The notes under the pieces were generated by a model. The model had not been told where the DNA came from. It saw only the letters and a program-made list of their open reading frames with translations, and did no database searches. A stretch of 64,000 bases of DNA, taken from the NCBI GenBank assembly GCA_024508725.1, contig JANINS010000001.1, positions 243,837-307,836 of the forward strand, in the 5' to 3' direction. A program made the translations under genes and the position numbers. Source of the DNA: Chitinophagaceae bacterium. Lineage in GTDB: Bacteria > Bacteroidota > Bacteroidia > Chitinophagales > Chitinophagaceae. Positions 8,132-17,128 of the stretch are shown in pieces (positions within the stretch are counted from its first letter, which is position 1; each line of letters begins with the position of its first letter).

Positions 8132-8884
8132 ATGGCAGTTAAAGACTTCTCTGTAGAGGAAAAACTTGCAAGCCTTGTTAAGCTACAAAAAATAGACAGC
8201 AAACTGGATGAATTTCAGATTCTGAAAGGTGAACTTCCGATGGAAGTGAGTGATCTTGAAGACGAGATCCAGGGCTTACATGCAAGAAGAACGAGGATCG
8301 AGGAAGAGATCAACGGTATCACAGAGTTCATCGAAAGTAAAAAAACGCTGATGAAAGACTCTGAAGCTTTGATCAAGAAATACGAGAAGCAGAGTGACAA
8401 TGTGAAGAACAACCGTGAGTTTGAAGCGATCAATAAAGAAGTTGAGATGCAGCAACTCGAGATCAAACTGGCTGAGAAGCACATTAAAGATGCGAACGAA
8501 GAACTTGCTGATAAAGTAAGATCACTCGACAATGCTAAAAAGCAGATCGCTTCTAAAGAAGGTGTGTTAACACACAAGAAAGATGAATTAGAAAAGATCA
8601 TCGCTGATACTGAAAAAGAAGAGAAACATTTCGCTAAAGTATCTGAAGATGCCCGTGGTCATATTGACGAGAGGTTGTTGTATAGCTACGACAGGATCAG
8701 GAAGAGCTACAGAAATGGTTTGGCGGTAGTTCCTGTTGAAAGAGATGCCTGTGGTGGTTGTTTTAATTCAATTCCGCCTCAGAAGCAGAGCGAAATTCGC
8801 CAGCATAAGAAAGTAATGGTGTGTGAGAACTGTGGTAGAATTTTGGTTGATCGTGATTTGGTTGACAGTGTTGAAGTAAAGTAA
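8132..8884 (+). CDS. Coiled-coil protein with C-terminal C4 zinc ribbon
   Basis: A 250-residue protein: an alpha-helical, heptad-rich antiparallel coiled coil from about 10 to 190, then a C4 zinc ribbon with the pairs CGGC and CENC. This is the CT398/zf-RING_7 architecture, of uncertain role (nucleic-acid binding and association with secretion or sigma-54 machinery have been suggested). The start at MAVKDFSVEEKLASL is the family-like one; an upstream in-frame extension from 8051 is repeat-derived intergenic sequence. It is linked to the nif3-like gene and ends in a strong terminator. Confidence 0.88.
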   Translation: MAVKDFSVEEKLASLVKLQKIDSKLDEFQILKGELPMEVSDLEDEIQGLHARRTRIEEEINGITEFIESKKTLMKDSEALIKKYEKQSDNVKNNREFEAINKEVEMQQLEIKLAEKHIKDANEELADKVRSLDNAKKQIASKEGVLTHKKDELEKIIADTEKEEKHFAKVSEDARGHIDERLLYSYDRIRKSYRNGLAVVPVERDACGGCFNSIPPQKQSEIRQHKKVMVCENCGRILVDRDLVDSVEVK

Positions 8885-8916
8885 TCGTCCTTGTGTTGAA
8901 GGAGAAATATAAGTTG

Positions 8917-8950
8917 AAAGGGTAGTCAATGACTACCCTTTCTTATTTTT
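8917..8950 (+). terminator. Rho-independent terminator
   Basis: Perfect 11-bp stem AAAGGGTAGTC (8917-8927) / GACTACCCTTT (8931-8941) with a 3-nt loop and a T-rich tail, 33 bases after the zinc-ribbon gene. Confidence 0.85.
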
Positions 8951-8980
8951 AGCACCCCTTACCCCTAAAGGGGAAATGAC

Positions 8981-10468
8981 ATGAAAAGAATTAGCTTGAT
9001 CATATTGTTTGGCTGCTTTGCTTTTATTGCAAAAGCGGAGTATGTGTATGAGTTTAATTCCACTTGTCAGCAGGCTTATATGGAGATCACGAAATTGAAG
9101 CTGGCAAATGGCCAGGCATTGATCAACAAAGCCAAACAGCAAAATCCCAACAACCTTATTCCGTTAGCATTAGAAAACTACGTTGATTTTTATACGCTGT
9201 TCTTTAATGAAGATCCTGTTCAATACAAGCGTTATAAGAAGAATGTTTCTGCAAGAATTGACAAACTGAAAGAAGGTCCGGAGAGTTCTCCGTTTCATCA
9301 ATATTATTTGTCGATGGCTTACCTGTTAAAAGCCGGTGTTCAAATGAAGTTTGGCGAGAAATGGAATGCCGGATGGGATTTTAAAAGAGGTTACAACTAT
9401 ATAAAGAGTAACAAGAAAGACTTTCCCACTTTCGCACCAAATGATCTCTTATACGGACCCATGCAAGCTATTGTTGGAACCATTCCTTCAGGATATAAAT
9501 GGGTGGCGAATCTTTTTGGAATGAAAGGTTCGGTAAAAACAGGCATGAAGTTAATAAACAATTTTACCGAGAGCTCCGATCCATGGGCACGGTTGTTTTT
9601 TAATGAAGCGGCTTTTCTCAACTGCTACCTCAAGTTTTATATCGAGAATGATAAAGATGGCGTATTCGAATTCATACAACGAAAGAAACTGGATGTAGTG
9701 AACAATCATCTATTTTCTTATATGGCAGCCAATCTTGGAATCCATAATAAGATGAGTGATTATGCAGAAAGAATATTGCTGAACATGAATCGCTCAGCGG
9801 AATATTTACAAACCAATGCCTTCGATTACCAGATGGCAATGGTGCAAATGAACAAGCTGGATCTGAAGGATGCTGCGGTATATCTTGAACGGTTTGTTGG
9901 CCAGTTCAAAGGCAAGACTTTTATTAAAGATGCTTACCTGAAACTGAGCTGGTGTTATTATTTGCAAGGCAATAAGCAAGCTGCAGAGATCGCCAGAAAA
10001 AAAGTATTGGAAAAAGGTTCAACTGATGCAGAGCCGGATAAGAAAGCACAGAAAGATGCGAAAGCAGGAATATATCCGAATGTGGTTTTGCTAAAAGCAA
10101 GATTGTTAAGTGATGGAGGATATCATACACAAGCCCTTGCTGTATTAAAAGGTTATACGAAGGAAAGTTTCAACAAAACAGAAGAACAACTTGAGTTATT
10201 ATACAGATACGGCAGGATCTACGATGATCTGCATAAAGACACTGAAGCCATTCAATATTATAACCAAACCATTGAATTAGGTAAAGAACGAACGGAGTAT
10301 TACGCCGCAAGAGCTGCTTTACAGGCGGCACAGATCTATGAACGACAAGGAAAAAAATCACAGGCAATTGCTTACTATCAAAAATGTTTGGATATGGATG
10401 ATCATGAGTATAAAGACTCTATCGATCAGAGAGCAAAAGCCGGGATTCAGCGGTGCAAAGGAGAATAA
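8981..10468 (+). CDS. Exported TPR-type protein of unknown function
   Basis: A 495-residue protein with a signal peptide (MKRISLIILFGCFAFIAKAEY) and an otherwise alpha-helical composition. The C-terminal third reads as tetratricopeptide repeats, for example YRYGRIYDDLHKDTEAIQYY and AAQIYERQGKKSQAIAYYQK. It probably acts as a periplasmic or outer-membrane-associated scaffold. The gene lies after a terminator and before recN, with a repeat-rich 100-bp spacer. No specific partner can be named. Confidence 0.8.
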   Translation: MKRISLIILFGCFAFIAKAEYVYEFNSTCQQAYMEITKLKLANGQALINKAKQQNPNNLIPLALENYVDFYTLFFNEDPVQYKRYKKNVSARIDKLKEGPESSPFHQYYLSMAYLLKAGVQMKFGEKWNAGWDFKRGYNYIKSNKKDFPTFAPNDLLYGPMQAIVGTIPSGYKWVANLFGMKGSVKTGMKLINNFTESSDPWARLFFNEAAFLNCYLKFYIENDKDGVFEFIQRKKLDVVNNHLFSYMAANLGIHNKMSDYAERILLNMNRSAEYLQTNAFDYQMAMVQMNKLDLKDAAVYLERFVGQFKGKTFIKDAYLKLSWCYYLQGNKQAAEIARKKVLEKGSTDAEPDKKAQKDAKAGIYPNVVLLKARLLSDGGYHTQALAVLKGYTKESFNKTEEQLELLYRYGRIYDDLHKDTEAIQYYNQTIELGKERTEYYAARAALQAAQIYERQGKKSQAIAYYQKCLDMDDHEYKDSIDQRAKAGIQRCKGE

Positions 10469-10473
10469 TTAAT

Positions 10474-10560
10474 GTGCAAATTTGCCAATGATGCAAATGT
10501 GCAAATAATGAAGTTTACAGGTAGATTTGTTTGCACATTTGCAAATCTGCACATTGGCAC
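10474..10560. repeat. Imperfect inverted repeat built from TGCAAATGTGCAAA
   Basis: TGCAAATGTGCAAA (10492-10505) is perfectly inverted at 10530-10543, within a longer imperfect hairpin of (T)GCAAAT words just before recN. Similar words occur after fabI (13354-13390) and lolD (15331-15385), so this looks like a dispersed intergenic repeat family. Confidence 0.6.
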
Positions 10561-10568
10561 AGTTACCT

Positions 10569-12221
10569 ATGCTCAAGAAACTCATCATACAGAATTACGC
10601 AATCATCGACGAGATTCAAATTAAGTTCTCGCCCAGCCTGAATATCATTACCGGAGAAACCGGGGCCGGAAAAAGTATCTTAATGGGTGCTTTGAACCTG
10701 ATATTGGGTGAAAGAGCTGATACAAATGTGCTATTGAACAAAGACAAGAAATGCATCGTTGAAGGCGTATTCAGTATTGATACAAAAGATACAGTGAAAC
10801 AATTTCTGCACGAAAATGATCTTGACAATGAAGCCGAACTTGTATTAAGAAGAGAGATTGCAACAAACGGTAAAACAAGAAGCTTCATCAACGATACACC
10901 GGCTACGCTGCAACAATTAAAACAACTTGCATCTCTGTTGGTTGATCTGCATCAACAATTTGATACGCTTGAATTGGGTGATTCAGATTTCCAGCGAGAA
11001 GTGTTGGATGCATTAGCAGGAAACAAAGATGCATTAACCGAATATCGTTCGATCTTTAATAATTGGAGAGCTGCAAAGAAAGAACTCAACGAACTGGAAC
11101 AACAGAAAGCCAGCTTCAATAAAGAACTGGATTACAACCAGTTTTTGTTTGATGAACTGAATGAACTAAGCCTGAAAGAAAATGAACTGGAAGAGCTTGA
11201 TCATGAATTGAAATTGCTGAGTAATGCCGAAGAGATCAAATCAGCATTATCAAGAGTTTCATTCGAGTTGAAGGAAAGCGAACAACCGGTAACACAGCTT
11301 TTGAAGCAATTGGTTCACCAGTTACAAACTTACTCGGAGCATCATCCAAATCTTTCTTCCATCATTCAGCGATTACAAAGTACGCAGATCGAATTGGCTG
11401 ATATCGCCGAAGAAACAGAACAGATCAATGATGCTGTACATTTTGATGAACAACGGATCAACCTCATCAACGATAAACTGGCAGCCGGTTATAAACTGCT
11501 GAAAAAACACGGCGTAACAACTACGAATGAACTCCTCAACATTCAAACTGAGCTGGAACAAAAGCTCCAGGCTGTGCTCAATATCGACGAAGCAATATCA
11601 GCAAAAGAAAAACAGGTATCAGAGCTATTGAAAAAAGTCGAAACCATTGCTGAAAAAATATCGAAAGCCAGGATCAAACAAACCAAACCGCTGGAAGAAA
11701 ATGTAAATACATTATTGCACCAGGTTGGAATGCCGAATGCAAGGTTGAAAGTTGAGATAAAACAAACCGATCTGCATGAATTTGGAAAAGACCAGGTTGA
11801 GTTTTTATTTGATGCCAACAAAAGCAATCGCTTTGAACCAATCAGGAAAGTAGCGAGTGGTGGAGAGTTGAGCAGGCTGATGCTTTGCATCAAATCGCTG
11901 GTAGCACAACACATCGATCTTCCTACGATGATCTTTGATGAAATAGACACAGGCATCTCGGGTGAAGCTGCAAAACAGGTGGGCATCATCATGAAAGACC
12001 TGGCTAAAAAAAGACAGATCATCTGCATTACGCATCAACCACAAATTGCCGGAAAAGCGAATGCTCATTTCTTCGTGTATAAAGAGATCAAAGGCGAAGC
12101 GATCAAAACGAATATTCGTTTGCTGGATGAAGACGAACGCATTACTGCCATTGCCAAAATGCTAAGCGGAGAAAAACCTACAGCGGCAGCTTTGGAAAAT
12201 GCAAGAGAAATGATGAATTAA
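10569..12221 (+). CDS. recN: DNA repair protein RecN
   Basis: SMC-like ATPase that acts early in double-strand-break repair and recombination. The 550 residues have an N-terminal head with Walker A ITGETGAGKSIL, a long central coiled coil (about 150-360) and a C-terminal head with the signature KVASGGELSRLMLCIKSL, Walker B TMIFDEIDTGISGEAA and the switch ICITHQPQIAGKA. The start MLKKLIIQNYAIIDE is the conserved RecN beginning; the in-frame extension from 10527 comes from the intergenic repeat. The length is normal. Confidence 0.97.
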   Translation: MLKKLIIQNYAIIDEIQIKFSPSLNIITGETGAGKSILMGALNLILGERADTNVLLNKDKKCIVEGVFSIDTKDTVKQFLHENDLDNEAELVLRREIATNGKTRSFINDTPATLQQLKQLASLLVDLHQQFDTLELGDSDFQREVLDALAGNKDALTEYRSIFNNWRAAKKELNELEQQKASFNKELDYNQFLFDELNELSLKENELEELDHELKLLSNAEEIKSALSRVSFELKESEQPVTQLLKQLVHQLQTYSEHHPNLSSIIQRLQSTQIELADIAEETEQINDAVHFDEQRINLINDKLAAGYKLLKKHGVTTTNELLNIQTELEQKLQAVLNIDEAISAKEKQVSELLKKVETIAEKISKARIKQTKPLEENVNTLLHQVGMPNARLKVEIKQTDLHEFGKDQVEFLFDANKSNRFEPIRKVASGGELSRLMLCIKSLVAQHIDLPTMIFDEIDTGISGEAAKQVGIIMKDLAKKRQIICITHQPQIAGKANAHFFVYKEIKGEAIKTNIRLLDEDERITAIAKMLSGEKPTAAALENAREMMN

Positions 12222-12286
12222 ACCAGCCACGCCTGCCAGACTGAACTCTTTCAGGCTGGGATTACACAGATTATAATACTAACATC

Positions 12287-12502
12287 ATGCAGGGTGTACC
12301 ACATTGGCAGTTGTTCATGTTGATCTACCTACTGGCTGTGGGTGTTCCCGTAATGCTCGTTCATTATAAGATCAGGAAAAGAATACAGGCAGAAAGAACA
12401 ACCAAAAGTCTGCTGCTCTATTTTGCCGCAGTGTTAGGAACAGCATTGATCATGCATTTCATCACCATGATCATCTATTTCAAATTCCTGTTCACTCATT
12501 AA
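12287..12502 (+). CDS. Small inner-membrane protein, unknown function
   Basis: A 71-residue protein with two clear membrane segments (about residues 9-25 and 41-68) flanking a basic loop KIRKRIQAERTT. The family is not recognised. It lies between recN and fabI on the same strand, 38 bases before the fabI start, so it is probably co-transcribed with fabI. The role is unknown. Confidence 0.6.
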   Translation: MQGVPHWQLFMLIYLLAVGVPVMLVHYKIRKRIQAERTTKSLLLYFAAVLGTALIMHFITMIIYFKFLFTH

Positions 12503-12540
12503 AGTTGAAACCTTTATTTTTACTCCCTCAATTTCATTCT

Positions 12541-13353
12541 ATGGCTCACAACTTACTGCAAGGGAAAAAAGGGATCATCTTTGGTGCATTGAACGATCAG
12601 TCGATCGCATGGAAGATTGCTGAAAAATGTCATGCTGAAGGTGCGCAACTCGTGTTGACGAATGCTCCGATTGCTTTACGCATGGGCGAGATCAATAAAC
12701 TTTCTGAAACTACAGGTGCTCCTGTTATTCCTGCCGACGTTACGAACATGGATGATCTGAAAAATCTTTTCGAAAAATCACAGGAACACTTTGGTGGTAA
12801 GATCGATTTCATTCTGCACTCGATCGGAATGAGCCTGAATGTTAGAAAGGGTAAGCACTATACTGAGATGGATTATGGCTTTAACCAAAAAACACTCGAC
12901 ATCTCTGCCATGAGTTTGCACCGTGTTCTCAGAACTGCATGGGATATGGATGCTCTGAATGAATGGGGAAGTGTTGTTGCCTTAACATATATCGCTGCGC
13001 AAAGAGTTTTCCCTGACTATAACGAAATGGCCGATGCCAAAGCTTTACTCGAAAGTGTAACAAGAAGCTTCGGTTATCATTGGGCCAAGAAAAGTAAGGT
13101 TCGTATCAACACTGTTTCGCAATCACCAACAAGAACTACTGCAGGAAGTGGTGTAAAGGGGTTCGATGGCTTTATCAACTATGCCGAAAAGATGAGTCCA
13201 TTGGGCAATGCCAGTGCAGAAGATTGTGCTAATTATTGCGTAACGCTGTTCAGTGATCTTACAAAAATGGTGACGATGCAGAATCTTTTCCATGATGGAG
13301 GTTTCAGCTTTACCGGCGTTACGACTGAGGTGATCGAGCAGATGGAAAAATAA
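12541..13353 (+). CDS. fabI: Enoyl-[acyl-carrier-protein] reductase FabI
   Basis: NAD(P)H-dependent reduction of the trans-2-enoyl-ACP double bond, the last step of each fatty-acid elongation cycle. The 270-residue SDR-type enzyme has the FabI nucleotide site GKKGIIFGALNDQSIAWKIA, DFILHSIGMS, and the catalytic Tyr/Lys in DYNEMADAKALLE. The C-terminal VTTEVIEQME is also typical. I chose MAHNLLQGKKG as start; the in-frame upstream extension is not conserved in character. It is a core gene and the target of triclosan-type inhibitors. Confidence 0.95.
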   Translation: MAHNLLQGKKGIIFGALNDQSIAWKIAEKCHAEGAQLVLTNAPIALRMGEINKLSETTGAPVIPADVTNMDDLKNLFEKSQEHFGGKIDFILHSIGMSLNVRKGKHYTEMDYGFNQKTLDISAMSLHRVLRTAWDMDALNEWGSVVALTYIAAQRVFPDYNEMADAKALLESVTRSFGYHWAKKSKVRINTVSQSPTRTTAGSGVKGFDGFINYAEKMSPLGNASAEDCANYCVTLFSDLTKMVTMQNLFHDGGFSFTGVTTEVIEQMEK

Positions 13354-13593
13354 TGTGCTGATTTGCCAATGTGCTGATATGCTAATTGACCAGAGGCTAG
13401 TGCTACTATTAAGCTTCTGTTGCGCCTGTCCGACGTAGCTTAAGCGAAGGCGGATCGCACTCTTGCACTTGTTAATCGCTATTCAGCTATAAAGAACGCA
13501 GATAACGCAGATGATTATGATCGGTCATGATAGATCCTAACCATCATAAAAATCAGCGTTCCGGTTTAACTTTTCACCTTTCACTTTTCACAT
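13354..13593. other. Intergenic repeat-like sequence
   Basis: No gene is supported. The stretch contains TGCAAAT-like words just after fabI and an imperfect palindrome around 13423-13455 (CGCCTGTCCG ... AAGGCGGA) that resembles dispersed intergenic elements. A start for the next gene follows at 13594. Confidence 0.4.
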
Positions 13594-13875
13594 ATGAGCA
13601 CATCCTCCTCCAAACCATCCAATCTCACCAATCTTATTGGCTATTTAGGTTCGTTTCTTACCTGTGTAACATTCGTACCGCAGGTTTATCAAAGTTGGAA
13701 GACAAAAAGTGTAGGAGACCTTAGTATATGGATGATCTGTATTGTGATCACCAGTACATTGGTTTGGCTGTGGTATGGTGTAAGAATTAAAAGCGGACCG
13801 GTGATCGTAGCCAATGCTATTGTATTTTTTCTTGGTTGTGTGTTGATGTATTTTAAGATGACATTTGTGAGCTAG
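13594..13875 (+). CDS. SemiSWEET-family sugar transporter (PQ-loop)
   Basis: A 93-residue membrane protein with a single triple-helix bundle: segments at about 14-33, 44-63 and 67-90. The PQ motif is visible as FVPQVYQSWKTKSVGDLS in helix 1/loop 1, matching bacterial SemiSWEETs, which dimerise to move sugars down a gradient. The residue pattern and length are normal for the family; the actual substrate cannot be read from sequence. It is followed after 2 bases by a small unknown gene. Confidence 0.85.
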   Translation: MSTSSSKPSNLTNLIGYLGSFLTCVTFVPQVYQSWKTKSVGDLSIWMICIVITSTLVWLWYGVRIKSGPVIVANAIVFFLGCVLMYFKMTFVS

Positions 13876-13877
13876 TT

Positions 13878-14111
13878 ATGGAACTATCTTTTATAGAACT
13901 ACTAAAAAAAGATGGATGGTCAGAAGTTAAACACGACTGGTTATACACAAAAGAAAAATTCAGACTACAGAGAGACACCAGTTCATGGTGGATATTACTA
14001 GAAGAAGAAAACAGAATATTCGATATAGCTGAACCTGCAACTTATCAAAGAGCATGGATGATAAACCTGATTAATTATCTGTGCAGGATCAATCAATCTT
14101 ACTGGCAATAG
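13878..14111 (+). CDS. Small hypothetical protein
   Basis: A 77-residue soluble protein rich in Trp, Glu and Lys, with no signal peptide or membrane segment (MELSFIELLKKDGWSEVKHD at the start). The family is not recognised. It starts 2 bases after the SemiSWEET stop, which suggests translational coupling. Its pattern of charged and aromatic residues looks coding, but no function can be proposed. Confidence 0.5.
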   Translation: MELSFIELLKKDGWSEVKHDWLYTKEKFRLQRDTSSWWILLEEENRIFDIAEPATYQRAWMINLINYLCRINQSYWQ

Positions 14112-14183
14112 CTCAACAAAGTTCCGAACGTACAAGTGAGTGACACAACCGGCGATGCCATAAAAGCAAAAGTTGGTGCATAA

Positions 14184-14213
14184 AAAAACCGCTCTTCTCA
14201 GAACGGCTTTTTT
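14184..14213 (-). terminator. Bidirectional Rho-independent terminator
   Basis: A hairpin with AACCG/CGG(C)TT arms is flanked by A-runs on the left and T-runs on the right, so it can end both the minus-strand DUF2795 gene and plus-strand transcription from the SemiSWEET unit. Confidence 0.65.
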
Positions 14214-14234
14214 AATATCGATCAGCTTCGCTAA

Positions 14235-14456
14235 TTAATATTCGTCTTCGTTGAACATGAAATCTTCCTGGCTTGGATAATCGGGCCAGATGTCTTCGAT
14301 GCTCTCGTACACTTCGCCTTCGTCATCAAGTTCCTGGAGGTTTTCTACCACTTCCAAAGGTGCACCACTACGAATCGAATAATCGATCAACTCGTCTTTT
14401 GTTGCAGGCCAAGGTGCTTCTTCCAGGTAACTCGCTAATTCCAATGTCCAGAACAT
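14235..14456 (-). CDS. DUF2795 domain protein
   Basis: A 73-residue acidic protein (FWTLELASYLEEAPWPATKD then LIDYSIRSGAPLEVVENLQEL, ending FMFNEDEY). The whole sequence matches the compact DUF2795 family that is highly conserved in Bacteroidota and of unknown function. The ATG at 14456 is preferred over an upstream in-frame start at 14531 because the family begins here. It is convergent with the SemiSWEET unit and ends at a bidirectional terminator. Confidence 0.85.
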   Translation of the reverse strand: MFWTLELASYLEEAPWPATKDELIDYSIRSGAPLEVVENLQELDDEGEVYESIEDIWPDYPSQEDFMFNEDEY

Positions 14457-14661
14457 ATGCTGCCTTTTTTGTGTTTTATTGCTATGAATACAGCAAAACA
14501 AATAACCTGCCGTACCCCTAATTTTTCGCAAATGTAATTTTTACAACGACATAGCCAAATCCTTGTTTCCCAGCCGCTGTGAATAAATGTTTAAAAAGCT
14601 CGCCCTCAGCAGAAAAAGAATAGGTTTGTATTCCAGATTATTATCATTTCAAAATTGCTGC

Positions 14662-15330
14662 ATGCTTAAAGCGGAAAATATTCACAAGCGTTACGGTCAG
14701 CTTCATGTATTAAAAGGTGTCGATGTAGAGATAAAAAAGGGCGAGATTGTGAGTATTGTTGGCTCTTCAGGAGCCGGGAAAAGCACTTTATTGCATATCC
14801 TGGGCACTTTAGACAGCCCGGATAGTGGTAAGATCTTTTTAAATGACCAGCCTTTGCACAACCTGAGAGGCAAGAAACTTGCTGCTTTCCGCAATAAACA
14901 CATCGGTTTTGTATTTCAATTCCACCATCTGTTACCGGAGTTCACCGCTTTGGAGAATGTTTGCATACCTGGCTGGATCGCAGGAAGAAAAAAGAAAGAA
15001 GTAGAAGCTGAAGCTGAACAATTGCTGAAACTTTTGGGTCTTGGTCACCGATTAGAAAACAAACCAACTGCTCTTAGTGGTGGTGAGCAGCAAAGAGTAG
15101 CTGTTGCCAGGGCTTTGATCAATAAACCGCAGATCGTTTTTGCCGATGAGCCAACCGGTAATCTCGACAGTAAGAATGCGAAAGAACTGCACGAACTATT
15201 TGTAAGATTGAGAGATGAAATGCAGCAAACTTTCCTGATCGTTACCCATAACGAAGAACTGGCTGCTATGAGTGACAGGGAATTGCATATGAAAGATGGG
15301 AAGATGGATATTGATATGCAGATTAGTTAA
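14662..15330 (+). CDS. lolD: ABC transporter ATP-binding protein, LolD type
   Basis: ATPase of 222 residues, probably powering the LolCDE lipoprotein-release complex in the inner membrane. It has Walker A GSSGAGKST, the Q-loop in FVFQFHHLLPEF, signature LSGGEQQRVAVARAL, Walker B IVFADEPTG and switch His in VTHNEEL. The FQFHHLLPEFTALENV segment and short length are typical of LolD. The start MLKAENIHKRYG is conserved; an upstream in-frame extension is not. The LolC/E-type permease is not in this window, which is common in Bacteroidota. Confidence 0.87.
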   Translation: MLKAENIHKRYGQLHVLKGVDVEIKKGEIVSIVGSSGAGKSTLLHILGTLDSPDSGKIFLNDQPLHNLRGKKLAAFRNKHIGFVFQFHHLLPEFTALENVCIPGWIAGRKKKEVEAEAEQLLKLLGLGHRLENKPTALSGGEQQRVAVARALINKPQIVFADEPTGNLDSKNAKELHELFVRLRDEMQQTFLIVTHNEELAAMSDRELHMKDGKMDIDMQIS

Positions 15331-15373
15331 TATGCCAATATGAACGGAAATTAGTTGGCTTATCTGCTTATCA

Positions 15374-15946
15374 TCACATTGGCTTATTGATTCTCGGCTT
15401 CCACGCTATTTCTTCTGCATTCAATAAATGACCAATAAATCTCGCTAAAACAAAGAGATAATCACTCAGCCGGTTCAGGTATTTTAAAACAAGCAGATCA
15501 ACGAATTCTTCGTTCTCGTGCATGGCAACACAAATTCTTTCGGCACGGCGACAAATACATCTTGCTACATGAGCCGTTGAAACAGCAAGATGTCCACCCG
15601 GTAAAATGAAATTCTTCATCGGAGGAAGTGTTTCATTCATCTTATCGATCTCTCTTTCGAGAAAACTTACATCTTCTTCTTTCAGATCAGGGATCTTCAT
15701 CAATGGTTCTTTCTCAGGATCGCAGGCCAAAGATGATCCGATGGTGAATAACCTGTCCTGTATCTCTTTCAATACATCTTTCGAATTGGAATCACCGATC
15801 TGGTCTCTCACCATTCCAATAAACGAGTTCAACTCATCTACCGTACCATAGCTATCAATGCGAATATTGCTCTTGGGCACTTTCGTTCCACCGATAAGTG
15901 AAGTTTTGCCGGCATCACCGGTTTTGGTATATATCTTAATGGCCAT
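15374..15946 (-). CDS. Cob(I)alamin adenosyltransferase, PduO type
   Basis: Transfers adenosyl from ATP to cob(I)alamin to form coenzyme B12. The 190-residue protein has the N-terminal ATP motif TKTGDAGKTSLIGGTKVPKS, a conserved Asp/Glu region SYGTVDELNSFIG, and CRRAERICVA plus LNRLSDYLFVLARF in the helical core, all hallmarks of the PduO/ACA family. The start MAIKIYTKTGD is the family start. It follows the MacB-like ABC gene on the same strand with a gap of 37 bases. Confidence 0.93.
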   Translation of the reverse strand: MAIKIYTKTGDAGKTSLIGGTKVPKSNIRIDSYGTVDELNSFIGMVRDQIGDSNSKDVLKEIQDRLFTIGSSLACDPEKEPLMKIPDLKEEDVSFLEREIDKMNETLPPMKNFILPGGHLAVSTAHVARCICRRAERICVAMHENEEFVDLLVLKYLNRLSDYLFVLARFIGHLLNAEEIAWKPRINKPM

Positions 15947-15983
15947 AGAAATAGATATAAGAGGTAAGAAGTATGAGGTAAGA

Positions 15984-16688
15984 TCAGCCGGCAACGCCTG
16001 AAGCCTGTTTTACAATATCGGTTTCAATCAATCCATCTCTTAACCGCACCACACGTTTTGCATAAGCTGCGATATCTTCTTCGTGTGTTACAAGGATCAC
16101 TGTATTACCTGCAGCCTGTATCTGACCGAATATTTCCATCACTTCGATAGAGGTTTTGGTATCGAGGTTCCCGGTAGGTTCATCAGCCAGCAAAATAGAT
16201 GGGTTGTTTACAATGGCTCTGGCGATCGCTACACGTTGTATCTGTCCACCACTCATCTCGTTCGATTTATGATGAGCCCTGTCTGCCAATCCCACTTTAG
16301 CCAAAGCTTCATTGGCTTTTTCCATCCGTATCTTTTTATTCACGCCGGCATACACCAGAGGCAAAGCAACATTCTCTGCTGCTGTAAGTCGTGGCAGCAA
16401 ATTGAATTGCTGAAACACGAAGCCGATCTCTTTATTTCTTACTTCAGCCAATTCATCATCGGTCATCTTACTCACATCCCTGTTGTTCAGTACATATTTT
16501 CCCGAAGTTGGCGTATCCAGGCAACCCAGAATATTCATCAACGTACTCTTTCCACTACCTGATGGACCCATGAGTGCTACATATTCGTTCCTGTGAATAT
16601 CGAGGTCGATTCCTTTTAATACATCGAGGGAATGGGTTCCCATGAAATACGTTTTCCTGATGGCTTCTAAATGAATTACGGGACTCAT
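15984..16688 (-). CDS. ABC transporter ATP-binding protein (MacB/LolD-like exporter ATPase)
   Basis: A 234-residue ATPase with Walker [11 protein letters not shown]-loop [13 protein letters not shown], signature [15 protein letters not shown], Walker [10 protein letters not shown] and switch His VTHEED. It belongs to the MacB/FtsE/LolD group, which pairs with FtsX-like permeases for peptide, macrolide or lipoprotein export; no permease is adjacent, so the substrate is unknown. It starts 1 base after the gatC stop and is followed by the adenosyltransferase gene, forming a leftward gatC-ABC-PduO unit. Confidence 0.9.
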   Translation of the reverse strand: MSPVIHLEAIRKTYFMGTHSLDVLKGIDLDIHRNEYVALMGPSGSGKSTLMNILGCLDTPTSGKYVLNNRDVSKMTDDELAEVRNKEIGFVFQQFNLLPRLTAAENVALPLVYAGVNKKIRMEKANEALAKVGLADRAHHKSNEMSGGQIQRVAIARAIVNNPSILLADEPTGNLDTKTSIEVMEIFGQIQAAGNTVILVTHEEDIAAYAKRVVRLRDGLIETDIVKQASGVAG

Positions 16689-16689
16689 A

Positions 16690-16983
16690 TTATTGGGGGT
16701 TGATCACTTTAGGTACTTTAAAAAACTGATCATCTTTTACCGGGGCATTCAACATTGCTTCTTCCCTGCTCACCATTCCTTTCACCACATCATCACGCAA
16801 AGCATTATCAGAATACCCCATGTGTGTGAGCGGCTCGATACCTGTAGTATCCAACTCCTGCAACTTTTCAACAAAAGAGATCATTTTCTGGAGATCAGAC
16901 TTTAACTCCTGCTTCTCCTCTGCATTGAACGAGAGTTTAGACAGTTTCGCAAGATGATCGATCAATTGGTCTGTGACTTCCAT
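16690..16983 (-). CDS. gatC: Asp-tRNA(Asn)/Glu-tRNA(Gln) amidotransferase subunit C
   Basis: Small subunit of GatCAB, which amidates misacylated Glu-tRNA(Gln) or Asp-tRNA(Asn). The 97-residue protein shows [17 protein letters not shown] near the N-terminus, [12 protein letters not shown] in the middle and a C-terminal [15 protein letters not shown], the typical GatC pattern. The start [14 protein letters not shown] fits the family better than an in-frame ATG six codons upstream. gatA and gatB are elsewhere, as is usual in this phylum. Confidence 0.93.
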   Translation of the reverse strand: MEVTDQLIDHLAKLSKLSFNAEEKQELKSDLQKMISFVEKLQELDTTGIEPLTHMGYSDNALRDDVVKGMVSREEAMLNAPVKDDQFFKVPKVINPQ

Positions 16984-17128
16984 TGTAACAAAGTAAAACA
17001 ATTGCCGTCAGATGCAAAAACCTTCAAAAGCCGTTGATCTTCTTCCATTTTCTGGAAAATCTCCCATTTTGATGTGTTACAACATAATTTTTGAGGCAGA
17101 TGTTCGTTTTAGCAATAACCAATATCTA